A DNA stretch of 64,000 bases from JBBREP01 sp036501845 (GTDB lineage: Bacteria; Actinomycetota; Acidimicrobiia; IMCC26256; PALSA-610): the NCBI GenBank assembly GCA_036501845.1, contig DASXZO010000095.1, positions 52,496-116,495 of the forward strand, written 5' to 3'. Both the position numbers and the translations under genes were made by a program. Positions 1 through 7,847 of the stretch are shown in pieces (position 1 is the stretch's first letter; every line of letters starts with the position of its first letter). The notes beneath the pieces are model-generated. The model ran no database searches, was not told the origin of the DNA, and worked only from the letters and a program-made list of their open reading frames with translations.

Positions 1-1
1 G

Positions 2-673
2 ACACTCGCGGCCTTCGCGTACTACGCGATGTGCCAAGGCCAGCAGGAGTCGGCGTCGCTCGGGTACTCGCCGATGCCGATCAACCTCGTGCAGGCGAGC
101 TTCACGCAGATCAACCGGATACCCGGCGCGGTCGTGCAGAACATCAACATCCAGCACTGCAACAACCCCACCTTCACGTCGAGTGGTGTGAACGAGCTCG
201 CCGCGACTGCGCCGTTCCCACCCGCGTGCGACAAGAAGGGCGCGGTGCAGTGCAACGGGCCGACCGGCGGGAGCAAGAGCGTGACCACACCGTCGAAGGG
301 TCCGAGCAATCCGGGCGGCTCGAACACCAGTGGCACCGGGTCGACCAAGGGCGGCGGGTCGACCGGTACGGCGCCCGGCGGTAGTTCCACGAGCGCTACC
401 TCGGGCGCCACGGGGGGTTCGGGCAGCGACCCGAGCAGCAACTCGACCGGCACGACCGCTGCGTGTGACCCCACGTCGGGCACGTGCGGCGCGAGTAGCT
501 CGAGCAACGGCACCGGGCCCACGGAACTCGCGGCGTCGCCGACGGTGCTCGGCGGTTCGAGTGGCTGGGGCGGCACCCAGCTGCTCGTGGTGCTCGTCGT
601 GATCCTGCTCGTCGTCGTGATCATCGTGCCGGGCCTTCTCGCTCGACGTCTGTACAGGAGCTCGCGGTCATGA
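2..673 (+). CDS. PstS-like phosphate-binding protein, C-terminal part (5' end outside window)
   Basis: The reading frame is open from base 2, so the start lies upstream and the ATG at 29 is internal. The first residues contain LGYSPMPINLV, which matches the C-terminal end of PstS-family phosphate-binding proteins. A Gly/Ser/Thr-rich linker of about 110 residues follows, then a hydrophobic segment at about nucleotides 565-645 and a short Arg-rich tail. The binding domain is therefore probably held outside the membrane by a C-terminal anchor instead of an N-terminal lipid. It overlaps the next gene by ATGA, and a PstB ATPase lies 5 kb downstream, which supports a Pst-type role. Only the C-terminus is visible, so the family call is moderate. 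Confidence 0.7.
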   Translation, partial: TLAAFAYYAMCQGQQESASLGYSPMPINLVQASFTQINRIPGAVVQNINIQHCNNPTFTSSGVNELAATAPFPPACDKKGAVQCNGPTGGSKSVTTPSKGPSNPGGSNTSGTGSTKGGGSTGTAPGGSSTSATSGATGGSGSDPSSNSTGTTAACDPTSGTCGASSSSNGTGPTELAASPTVLGGSSGWGGTQLLVVLVVILLVVVIIVPGLLARRLYRSSRS

Positions 674-3441
674 GGACGACCACATGGAAACGCGCGCTGC
701 GCCTGATCGAAGCGTTCCTGTTGATGCTCGCGGTCCTCGTCGGGCCGGCAAGCGCAACCGCGTCGAGCTCGCTTGCCGGTTCGCAAGGCACCGACACCTC
801 GATCGCGGCGGTGCCCGGATCGGCAGTGACCGTGTCGGGCCGCAATGCGTTCTCGTCGCTGAAGGTCACGGTGAACCAGACCACCGACCTCGTGAACCAG
901 GCGATCTCGATTTCGTGGAGCGGCGTGTCGCCGACGTTCTCGAACGCGGCTACCGGCGCGTTCTCGACCACCTATAACGGCGATTACCTGCAGGTCTTCG
1001 AGTGCTGGGGCGACCCGTCGTCGTCGGACCCGCTGAACGCGGTCGACCCTGGACCGTCGCCCACGCAGTGCCAGTACGGCGGCGAGTCGAACACGCCCAC
1101 GAGCGCCTACCCGATCCAGGAGAACGGCTTCGAGTACTCGCGCGTGGTGAGCCAACCGTCGTGGCCCGGCTATGACCAGGCGCCGGGCTGGGTGGACACC
1201 GCGACCGGCTTCAAGATCATGCCGTTCGATTCGGTCGACGGCACGGTGGTGAACCAGCAGGCGAACTATGACTACCTCGCCGACCCCACGCACCCGCAGG
1301 GTTTCTGGCTCGAGCCCTACTTCAGTTTCAACACCACGAACGAGATCCCGTTCGCGCGCACGTACCCCACGTCGGGGAGCACCGGCTCGGGCCAGACGCT
1401 GTTCCAGGTGCAGACCGGATTGGAGGCGCCGGGCCTCGGTTGCGGGCAGAAGCTGCAGCCGGTGACGAGTGGCGGCACGAAGGTGCCACAGTGCTGGCTC
1501 GTGATCGTGCCGCGCGGCACGCCCACCGACGAGAATCCTTCCGGCCTCACTGGCGTGCAGAGTGTGGTGACATCGCCGCTCAGCCCGAGCGCGTGGGCGA
1601 ACCGCATCTCCATCCCGCTGAAGTTCCGTCCCATCGACACGAGCTGCTCGATCGGCGCGCAGCAGACGCGCATCGTCGGCAGTGAGCTCGCATCGGCGGC
1701 GTTCCAGTCGTGGCAGCCCGCCTTGTGCAACGCACACCCCACAACGCCGTACAGCTACTCGTATCTGAGCGACGACCAGGCGCGCCAGAACCTCACGCAG
1801 AACGCCTTCGGTGGCGCGGGGCTGTCGGTGTTCTCGATTCCGCCCTCCTCGTCGTCGACGAGCGGCACCACACCTGTGTACGCGCCGGTCACGCTCTCGA
1901 GCGTGGTGGTGGGCTTCAACATCGAACGACTACCGATCCTGCAATCCGACGGCACACTCCAACCCGACGAGGTGCCACTCGCGGGCGTGCGAGTGAAGAA
2001 CATCTATCTCACGCCGCGACTCGTGGCGAAGTTGCTCACCGAGTCGTACCAGGCGCAACTGGTCGACGTGCTCGCGTCGAAGCCGGCCGCCGACCAGTGG
2101 GTGCTGAAGAACCCGCAGACGATCGTGTCGGACCCCGATTTCCTGCAGTGGAACCCCGAATTCAAGTTGCTGTCCACGCAGCAAGCCGTCGACGCGAGCG
2201 GTCTCGTGGTGGAAGAGCCGAACTCCGACGCCGCGCAGGTGCTGTGGCAGTGGGTGCTGTCCGATCCCGAGGCGAAGGCGTGGCTCAACGGCGCGCCCGA
2301 CCCGTGGGGCATGCAGGTGAACCCGATCTACAGCACCAACGCGTCGGTCAACACGTCGAAGACCGCGTTCGGCACCCCGACGCCGAACAACTACCCGAAG
2401 TCGGATCCGTATTGCTACGACTCCGGCGAGACGGTTGGGAGCCCGGCGCAGGCCGCGCGCCCCATCTGCATCCTCGACTGGTCGCCGTACGCGCTCAACA
2501 TGCAGGACGCGGCCAACTCGACCGGTAGCGCGAACAGCCAGGCCAAGACCACGCTCAACCCCGCTGCGACGCCGGAGACGGCGTGGGGCGCGAACGGTCC
2601 GCAGAAGGCGGGGACGCGCTTCATCTTGTCGATCACCGACTCGGCCGACGCGACGCGCTACGGCCTGCAGACCGCGTCGCTGAGCCGGGCTGGTGACGAC
2701 ACTGCGAGTCGGGCGTTCACGCAGTCGAGCTCGTCGTCGATGCTCAGCGCGCTCGCGTCGATGCACGCGTCGGAACCGAGCGGGATGCTCGTGTCGGATC
2801 AAACGAAGATGGCGGCGGGCGCGTACCCGCTCACGATGCTCACCTACGCCGCCACTGTTCCCTCGACGCTCACCACGAGCCAACGCGCCAACTACGCACA
2901 ACTCCTCGCGTACTCGTCGGGCGCGGGCCAGGTGACCGGCACGGCCGCCGGGCAGTTGCCCGAGGGCTACGTGCCATTGCCCTCGGCGCTGCGCAAGATC
3001 GACGACGCTGCGATCCAAGCAATCTTGCACCCCGGCACGACGGTGCCGACCCCAACCCCAGTCACTACGCCTCCTACGACTCTCATCACCAACACCGGGC
3101 CGAGCTCCGGCTCGCTGCCCGGCGACAGCAGCAGCAGCACACCCACGACCACCCCGTCGACCAGCCCCTCGACGACCACGACAACCACCAAACCAAGTCA
3201 CACGACGACGACGAATCGCGCGCCCAAGCCGAAGAGCCTGCTCACCAAGCTCATCGGCGTGGGGCCCGCTCGGTTCGCCGCGCCCGCCGTCGCGACAATC
3301 GGCTTCGTCGCCCTCGCGGCCGCCCCATTCGTGGGCGACCGCAAGCGGCGCGGCCTCACCGCGGCGCGCGCCACTGTCGTGGCTTGGTTCGGTCGGGCGC
3401 GGGCCCGTTCCCGCGACCGCAACGTGTTCGACCCTTGGTAG
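670..3441 (+). CDS. Large exported membrane-anchored protein, possibly with a PstS-like domain
   Basis: This encodes 923 residues. The ATG overlaps the previous stop by ATGA and has AGGAG nine bases upstream. An N-terminal signal sequence (about residues 10-35) is followed by a large extracellular region rich in Ser, Thr, Asn and Tyr with scattered Cys. Near the C-terminus lie a Thr/Pro/Ser-rich spacer (about 795-850), a hydrophobic helix and a basic tail. The stretch around NIYLTPRLVAKLLTESY resembles a segment I associate with actinobacterial substrate-binding proteins of Pst loci. I do not recognise a catalytic motif. Its place between PstS-like and PstB-like genes suggests a wall-spanning binding or scaffolding role, which is inference. 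Confidence 0.65.
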   Translation: MRTTTWKRALRLIEAFLLMLAVLVGPASATASSSLAGSQGTDTSIAAVPGSAVTVSGRNAFSSLKVTVNQTTDLVNQAISISWSGVSPTFSNAATGAFSTTYNGDYLQVFECWGDPSSSDPLNAVDPGPSPTQCQYGGESNTPTSAYPIQENGFEYSRVVSQPSWPGYDQAPGWVDTATGFKIMPFDSVDGTVVNQQANYDYLADPTHPQGFWLEPYFSFNTTNEIPFARTYPTSGSTGSGQTLFQVQTGLEAPGLGCGQKLQPVTSGGTKVPQCWLVIVPRGTPTDENPSGLTGVQSVVTSPLSPSAWANRISIPLKFRPIDTSCSIGAQQTRIVGSELASAAFQSWQPALCNAHPTTPYSYSYLSDDQARQNLTQNAFGGAGLSVFSIPPSSSSTSGTTPVYAPVTLSSVVVGFNIERLPILQSDGTLQPDEVPLAGVRVKNIYLTPRLVAKLLTESYQAQLVDVLASKPAADQWVLKNPQTIVSDPDFLQWNPEFKLLSTQQAVDASGLVVEEPNSDAAQVLWQWVLSDPEAKAWLNGAPDPWGMQVNPIYSTNASVNTSKTAFGTPTPNNYPKSDPYCYDSGETVGSPAQAARPICILDWSPYALNMQDAANSTGSANSQAKTTLNPAATPETAWGANGPQKAGTRFILSITDSADATRYGLQTASLSRAGDDTASRAFTQSSSSSMLSALASMHASEPSGMLVSDQTKMAAGAYPLTMLTYAATVPSTLTTSQRANYAQLLAYSSGAGQVTGTAAGQLPEGYVPLPSALRKIDDAAIQAILHPGTTVPTPTPVTTPPTTLITNTGPSSGSLPGDSSSSTPTTTPSTSPSTTTTTTKPSHTTTTNRAPKPKSLLTKLIGVGPARFAAPAVATIGFVALAAAPFVGDRKRRGLTAARATVVAWFGRARARSRDRNVFDPW

Positions 3442-3452
3442 GAGGCAGGAAG

Positions 3453-4544
3453 ATGGACCACTCGCAACGTCCGGCAGTCGGCCGGGCTGCGGCGCCGGCA
3501 AAGGCGCAACGAATGATTCGGCGCCGACGGCGCGCGGTGCGCACGGTGCTCGGCGCGATTCTCGTGGCGGCCGGCGGGGGCATCCTGCTGCAGAGCTCGC
3601 CATCGACCGCGTCCACGCTCGGCGGTGCGGCGACGATCAGCGACCCGGCAAACGCGCAGCCGCTGGCGTCGGGCGCATCCGACACGTTGTTCACCGTCGC
3701 GCTTCCCTCAGGCGCGGCGTGCTCAGGCGACACGGCCACCGACGGCTACCACGTGTACAGCTACATGGTGACGCCGAGTACCGACGTGAGCACGGTGACG
3801 TTCATCAACTCGCCGTCGGTGGGATACGGCTTCGTCGACAACACCGGTACGTACTACGGCGCGGCCAACACCGCGATCAACACCGGCCAGATCATCGGCA
3901 TCCCCACGAACTTCGAGTGGGCGCCGCTGCTGAACGCGGTTCCGCTCACCACGCTGCTCAACAACGGTACGTCGGCCACATGGGATGCCGGTATCGCGTG
4001 CGCCGACACCACGGGCAAGCTCAGCGACAACTGGAACGTGGCAATCACCTTCACCGCCGACAGCTCCGATCCGAACGGCTTCACCTGGACCGCAGGTGGC
4101 GGCACACCGCCGCCGACCACCACGACCACGCCGGGACAGACCACCACCACGGTGGCGGGAGAGACGACGACCACAGTGTCGGGTGAAACGACGACGACGA
4201 TCGCCGGCGCGACCACGACCACCACACCGTCAGGCGACACGACCACCACGACGGCCTCGGGCGATACGACGACCACGACAGCGTCGACCGGCACGTGCGA
4301 CCCGCTCACCGGCACCAACTGCGACACGACGTCCACAACCTCCGCCACCGGTGTGATCTCGCCGGCCGGTTCCGATCCCTCGGGCGGCGGCGGTACCGGA
4401 AGCCTTGCCTTCACGGGAACTTCGCTGTCGCACAACGTGGCGATCGCGCTGTTGCTGCTCGGGTTCGGCCTGATGCTCGTGGGCAGTGAGATGACCCTGC
4501 GAGGCAAGCGAGTACTGGAGGGCGCGTGGCAAGCACTGCGCTAG
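3453..4544 (+). CDS. Secreted wall protein with LAFTG sorting signal
   Basis: This encodes 363 residues. The start is fixed by GGAGG at 3441-3445, seven bases before the ATG. A basic N-terminus and hydrophobic segment form a signal sequence, followed by a domain of about 150 residues with two Cys. A Thr-rich low-complexity stalk of repeated GETTTT/GDTTTT-like units spans about residues 220-290. The C-terminus carries LAFTG at residues 318-322, a hydrophobic helix and a basic tail, the usual arrangement of a sortase substrate. LAxTG is the signal used by class E sortases of high-GC Gram-positives. The neighbouring sortase-fold protein looks inactive, so the enzyme that anchors this protein is probably encoded elsewhere. 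The globular domain is unrecognised. Confidence 0.75.
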   Translation: MDHSQRPAVGRAAAPAKAQRMIRRRRRAVRTVLGAILVAAGGGILLQSSPSTASTLGGAATISDPANAQPLASGASDTLFTVALPSGAACSGDTATDGYHVYSYMVTPSTDVSTVTFINSPSVGYGFVDNTGTYYGAANTAINTGQIIGIPTNFEWAPLLNAVPLTTLLNNGTSATWDAGIACADTTGKLSDNWNVAITFTADSSDPNGFTWTAGGGTPPPTTTTTPGQTTTTVAGETTTTVSGETTTTIAGATTTTTPSGDTTTTTASGDTTTTTASTGTCDPLTGTNCDTTSTTSATGVISPAGSDPSGGGGTGSLAFTGTSLSHNVAIALLLLGFGLMLVGSEMTLRGKRVLEGAWQALR

Positions 4545-5467
4545 CCGAGCCCCTGCCACGCGTCGACTTCGAGCCGGCGCCGGCCGAGGCCACCGCGGCA
4601 TTGCCGGCGGTGAGCAATGAAGCGGAGGCGCGGCGCGGGCCGATGCACCCGGTGCGGAGCGCGCTGGTGATGCTGGCGACGCTGTCGCTCACCTTCGTGG
4701 GTTACCTCACCGTCGGCAGCACGCTCGAGCACAATGCCGCGCAGACGAATCGCTACGCGCACCTGCGCGGGCAACTCGCACTCGGCACCGCACCCGTGGG
4801 GCCAACCGACGCCAACGGCCACCTCCTCGCGATGGGCACGCCGATCGCGGTGCTGCGCATCCCTTCATTGGGGCTGCGCGAGGTGGTGGGTGAAGGCACC
4901 ACCGGTTCGGTGCTCGCGTCGGGGCCAGGACACCTGCGCTCGACGGTGTTCCCCGGCGGCGCGGGCACGAGCGTGGTGCTCGGTCGCGCCCACGCCTACG
5001 GCGGTCCGTTCGGATCGATCGGTGGCCTGAAGCACGGAACGAACATCACCGTGACATCGGCGAACGGCACGGCCACGCTGCACGTGGTCGACGTCCGCCG
5101 CGCCGGACAGCCGATCCCCACGCTGAATTCGGGATCGGCGCGCGTCACGCTGGTGACGGCAACCGGCAGCCCGTACTCACCGTCGGGCACCGTGTCGGTG
5201 GACGCCGACACGACGAAGCCGTTGCCGTCGACGCCACCCGTGCTGTCGAACGTGCCGGCCGCCGAGCGCCCGATGGGCACTTCCACGAGCGGTATGTGGA
5301 TGGTGTTCCTCTGGACCGAGGCGCTCCTGCTGCTCTCGTTCGCCGCGGTGTGGCTCTGGTACCGGCGTTCGCCGGCCCACGCACTCATCCTCTGTTCGGC
5401 GCCCGTGCTGCTCGCGGCGGCGGAAGCGTGCCGGTCGATCGCGCCGTTGCTCCCCAACCTCATGTGA
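4526..5467 (+). CDS. Sortase-fold membrane protein lacking catalytic Cys, His and Arg
   Basis: This encodes 313 residues. The GTG start has GGAGG at 4517-4521 and overlaps the upstream gene by 19 bases. An N-terminal membrane helix (about residues 45-70), a sortase-like beta domain (about 110-230) and two C-terminal hydrophobic helices are visible. Family landmarks are LRIPSLGL, GPGHLRSTVFPG and VTLVTATG. In active sortases the last motif reads TLxTC; here the Cys position is Ala212. The usual GHR segment reads GRAHAYGG, with Arg154 at the His position and a His two residues later. No Arg follows at the expected place. The only Cys residues lie in the C-terminal membrane part. A non-catalytic structural or binding role is likely. 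Confidence 0.75.
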   Translation: MASTALAEPLPRVDFEPAPAEATAALPAVSNEAEARRGPMHPVRSALVMLATLSLTFVGYLTVGSTLEHNAAQTNRYAHLRGQLALGTAPVGPTDANGHLLAMGTPIAVLRIPSLGLREVVGEGTTGSVLASGPGHLRSTVFPGGAGTSVVLGRAHAYGGPFGSIGGLKHGTNITVTSANGTATLHVVDVRRAGQPIPTLNSGSARVTLVTATGSPYSPSGTVSVDADTTKPLPSTPPVLSNVPAAERPMGTSTSGMWMVFLWTEALLLLSFAAVWLWYRRSPAHALILCSAPVLLAAAEACRSIAPLLPNLM

Positions 5468-5532
5468 ACGGCTCATCGGACCCCCGGAGCCAACGAGCTT
5501 TCTCGACCAACCTGATCGATTTGGGACCGTCA

Positions 5533-6417
5533 ATGAATCCCACCAGCCTGCCGACAACCGACTTCGTGCATCACGCCGACGCGCTCGCTCACGACCCCTT
5601 CGGGCACGACTCGTCAGGGCCGTTCGCGTTCGCCGACGAGGCACCGATCGTGCTCGAGACGGTTGACGTGTCGGCGTGGTTCGGCGGCCACCAAGTGCTC
5701 GAACGCGTGTCGCTTGCCATCGAGCAGAACGAGGTGATGGCCCTCATCGGGCCGTCAGGTTGCGGGAAGTCGACCTACCTGCGAATTCTCAACCGCATGC
5801 ACGAGATGGTGGCGGGCGCCGAGATGGCGGGGGAGGTGCTGCTCGACGGCGACGACATCTACGACCCCAAGCGCCTGCTCACCGACGTGCGCAAGCGCAT
5901 CGGCATGGTGTTCCAGAAGCCGAACCCGTTCCCGGCGATGTCGATCTACGACAACGTGCTCGCGGGGCTCAAGCTCACCGGCCGGAAGGTCGATCGCGAT
6001 TCGAAAGACGAACTCGTCGTGTCGTGCCTGTCGAAAGCCGGCCTCTGGAACGAGGTGCGCGACCGGCTGCGCCAACCGGGTGGCGCGCTCTCGGGTGGCC
6101 AGCAGCAGCGGCTCTGCATCGCGCGTGCCCTGGCCGTGCAGCCCACAGTGCTGCTCATGGACGAGCCCTGCTCGGCGCTCGACCCTGCCTCGACCCGCCG
6201 TATCGAGGTCACGATCGAGGAGTTGCGCTCGGAGATCACGATCGTGATTGTGACCCACAACATGCAACAGGCCGCCCGCGTGTCCGACACGTGCGCGTTC
6301 TTTCTCGCCGAATCGGGCCAGCCGGGCTACATCATCGAATACGGCCCCACCGAGGCCATGTTCGACAACCCGCAGGACCGCCGCACCGCCGATTACGTGC
6401 ACGGGCGCTTCGGTTGA
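5533..6417 (+). CDS. pstB: Phosphate ABC transporter ATP-binding protein PstB
   Basis: This encodes 294 residues from the ATG at 5533. The Walker A motif is GPSGCGKST, the PstB-typical Q-loop region reads QKPNPFPAMSIYDNV, the signature is LSGGQQQRLCIARALA, and Walker B is VLLMDEPCSALDPAS with the H-loop in VTHNMQQAARVSD. These are diagnostic for the ATPase that powers the high-affinity PstSCAB phosphate importer. The first 40 residues, before the ATPase fold, are an acidic extension not found in typical PstB. The permease genes are not in the window and may lie upstream. The substrate is inferred from family identity and from the PstS-like gene at the start of the window. Confidence 0.9.
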   Translation: MNPTSLPTTDFVHHADALAHDPFGHDSSGPFAFADEAPIVLETVDVSAWFGGHQVLERVSLAIEQNEVMALIGPSGCGKSTYLRILNRMHEMVAGAEMAGEVLLDGDDIYDPKRLLTDVRKRIGMVFQKPNPFPAMSIYDNVLAGLKLTGRKVDRDSKDELVVSCLSKAGLWNEVRDRLRQPGGALSGGQQQRLCIARALAVQPTVLLMDEPCSALDPASTRRIEVTIEELRSEITIVIVTHNMQQAARVSDTCAFFLAESGQPGYIIEYGPTEAMFDNPQDRRTADYVHGRFG

Positions 6418-6457
6418 GCCCGAATCGAGGCCTCGTGACAGCCTTCACTCCTACTGG

Positions 6458-6477
6458 ACTATTTCGATCGAGATAGT
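6458..6477. promoter_or_regulatory. 20-bp near-perfect palindrome after pstB
   Basis: The element reads ACTATTTCGATCGAGATAGT and is symmetrical at 18 of 20 positions around CGATCG. It is the most AT-rich stretch of the 105-bp gap between pstB and the next gene. It could be an operator for the gene starting at 6523, or part of a terminator for the upstream operon. No T-run follows, which favours an operator. Confidence 0.4.
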
Positions 6478-6522
6478 TAATCTGCGGAGCTACCACTCCG
6501 ATATCACGGACCGATCGGCACC

Positions 6523-6795
6523 ATGACCCAGCCATTCGACTTGCAAGACGACCAGTACGCAACCGGTCACGCCGTGTACACGCGCGCGGCGGTCGACGCC
6601 TATCTCGCTGCGGTGGCCCAGCGGCGACAGGAGCTCATGACCCAGATCCGCATCGCCGAGGCGCGTGCGGCTCGGGCCGAGCTCGCGGCCGGCCGCGTGG
6701 CAGCACTGGAGCGCTCGGTGGGCGAGCTCGTGGTGGGCGCGGCCGCGCGTGACCTCAACCGCCGGCCGGTGCCGGCGGTGCCGGAAGGGGACTGA
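6523..6795 (+). CDS. Small coiled-coil protein, DivIVA-like N-terminus (weak)
   Basis: This encodes 90 residues. The N-terminal segment YTRAAVDAYLAAVAQRR is reminiscent of the GY...VDxFL start of DivIVA-domain proteins, and an Ala/Glu/Arg-rich amphipathic helix with coiled-coil character follows. No membrane segment or catalytic motif is visible. It sits one base before the ATG of the next gene, which encodes a second coiled-coil protein with a C-terminal membrane anchor, so the two may act together at the membrane. The DivIVA resemblance is faint and the function is unknown. Confidence 0.6.
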   Translation: MTQPFDLQDDQYATGHAVYTRAAVDAYLAAVAQRRQELMTQIRIAEARAARAELAAGRVAALERSVGELVVGAAARDLNRRPVPAVPEGD

Positions 6796-6796
6796 C

Positions 6797-7834
6797 ATGG
6801 GAATTCCGCTTCCCGAACCCAGCGCCACCGAGATTGTCCCGCCGACGGTGGTCGACAAGACCGTCGCGCGCTGCAACGCCGAACTCGAGACGCTCGAGCA
6901 CCGTCTCGAGGTTGCGCTCGCGACCGCGCGTCGCAACGAAGAACGGCTCGCGGCCACGTCGGTGGGTCGCGTGATCGACGACGAGTTCGAGACCGCGGTG
7001 CTCGAGGTGGTCGAGCGTTATGCCGACCTGATCGCGTCGGGCCGCGTCGATCCCGAGATCCTCGTGGAGTCGGCTCTGGCGCCGCTGGTGTTGCCGGCGC
7101 CGGGACCGGCGCTGCCCGAGGTACCTGCGCGCAACACAACCGCGAGCGATGCCGCTGCGTCCGACGAGATGCTGTCCGACTCGCTGTTGTCCGATGCACA
7201 ACTGTCCGATCTCGCAACGCCGCCCGCTCCCGAAGCTGCGCCGCCCGCAGTGGAAGATGTCGTCGAGGACGCCGTCGAGGATGCCGTCGAGGGGGCACCG
7301 GTGGCGGCGCTCGCCGAGCCGGGCGACCTCGCCGATTTTCAACCGGACGCGCCATCTGCGGTGTCGGCGACGCCCACGAACGGGACGAACGGCCACGCGC
7401 ACGACGGCGACGAGCTCGCCGCCCTTGCTGCCGGGCGTCGCTCGCGCCGGCGGCGCGGCACCACAGTGGTCACTCGCCCCGACCCGTCGCAGCTTGCGGC
7501 GACACCGGCAGTTGCCGTCGAGGTCGCGGACGCGCCACTCATCGCGGAAGTGCCTGTCCCGGAAGCGCCCGTCGAGGTCGCAGCGCCCGTCGAGGTCGCG
7601 GCGCCCGTCGTCGCGGCACCCGTTGCAGTCGAAGCCGGCCACACCGAGGTGGTCCCGGCTGTCGCGGCCGAGGACCTCGACGCGCCTGACGACGAGCAAG
7701 CCGAGCGTGTGCCGGCCGAGTTGGTCGACGACGACTCGGTCGAGGAGCGGCACTCGGGTTGGCCGGCGCACCTCCTCATCCACGCGGGTTTGATCCTCGT
7801 GGTGTTCGCACTCATCCTGTTCCGACTCTCCTGA
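6797..7834 (+). CDS. Tail-anchored protein with acidic, Ala/Val/Pro-rich stalk
   Basis: This encodes 345 residues from the ATG at 6797, with GGAAGGGG just upstream. Residues 20-80 form a predicted coiled coil. A long low-complexity region follows with repeats such as VEDAVEDAVEG and VEVAAPVEVAAPV. A single hydrophobic helix ends the protein (HLLIHAGLILVVFALILF). This topology is that of a tail-anchored membrane protein with its bulk in the cytoplasm. It lies one base after the DivIVA-like gene and 13 bases before the GT-C-like gene. I recognise no enzymatic family. Confidence 0.65.
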   Translation: MGIPLPEPSATEIVPPTVVDKTVARCNAELETLEHRLEVALATARRNEERLAATSVGRVIDDEFETAVLEVVERYADLIASGRVDPEILVESALAPLVLPAPGPALPEVPARNTTASDAAASDEMLSDSLLSDAQLSDLATPPAPEAAPPAVEDVVEDAVEDAVEGAPVAALAEPGDLADFQPDAPSAVSATPTNGTNGHAHDGDELAALAAGRRSRRRRGTTVVTRPDPSQLAATPAVAVEVADAPLIAEVPVPEAPVEVAAPVEVAAPVVAAPVAVEAGHTEVVPAVAAEDLDAPDDEQAERVPAELVDDDSVEERHSGWPAHLLIHAGLILVVFALILFRLS

Positions 7835-7847
7835 CGGGCCGGCCGCC

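Noticed and set aside
29..31. ATG near the window start as the true start of the first gene
   Set aside because: The same frame is open to base 2 and the encoded residues match the end, not the start, of a PstS-like protein.
4120..4290. Array of ACCACGACC-like short repeats as a possible CRISPR or satellite
   Set aside because: The repeats are irregular, lie in frame and encode the Thr-rich stalk of the LAFTG protein.
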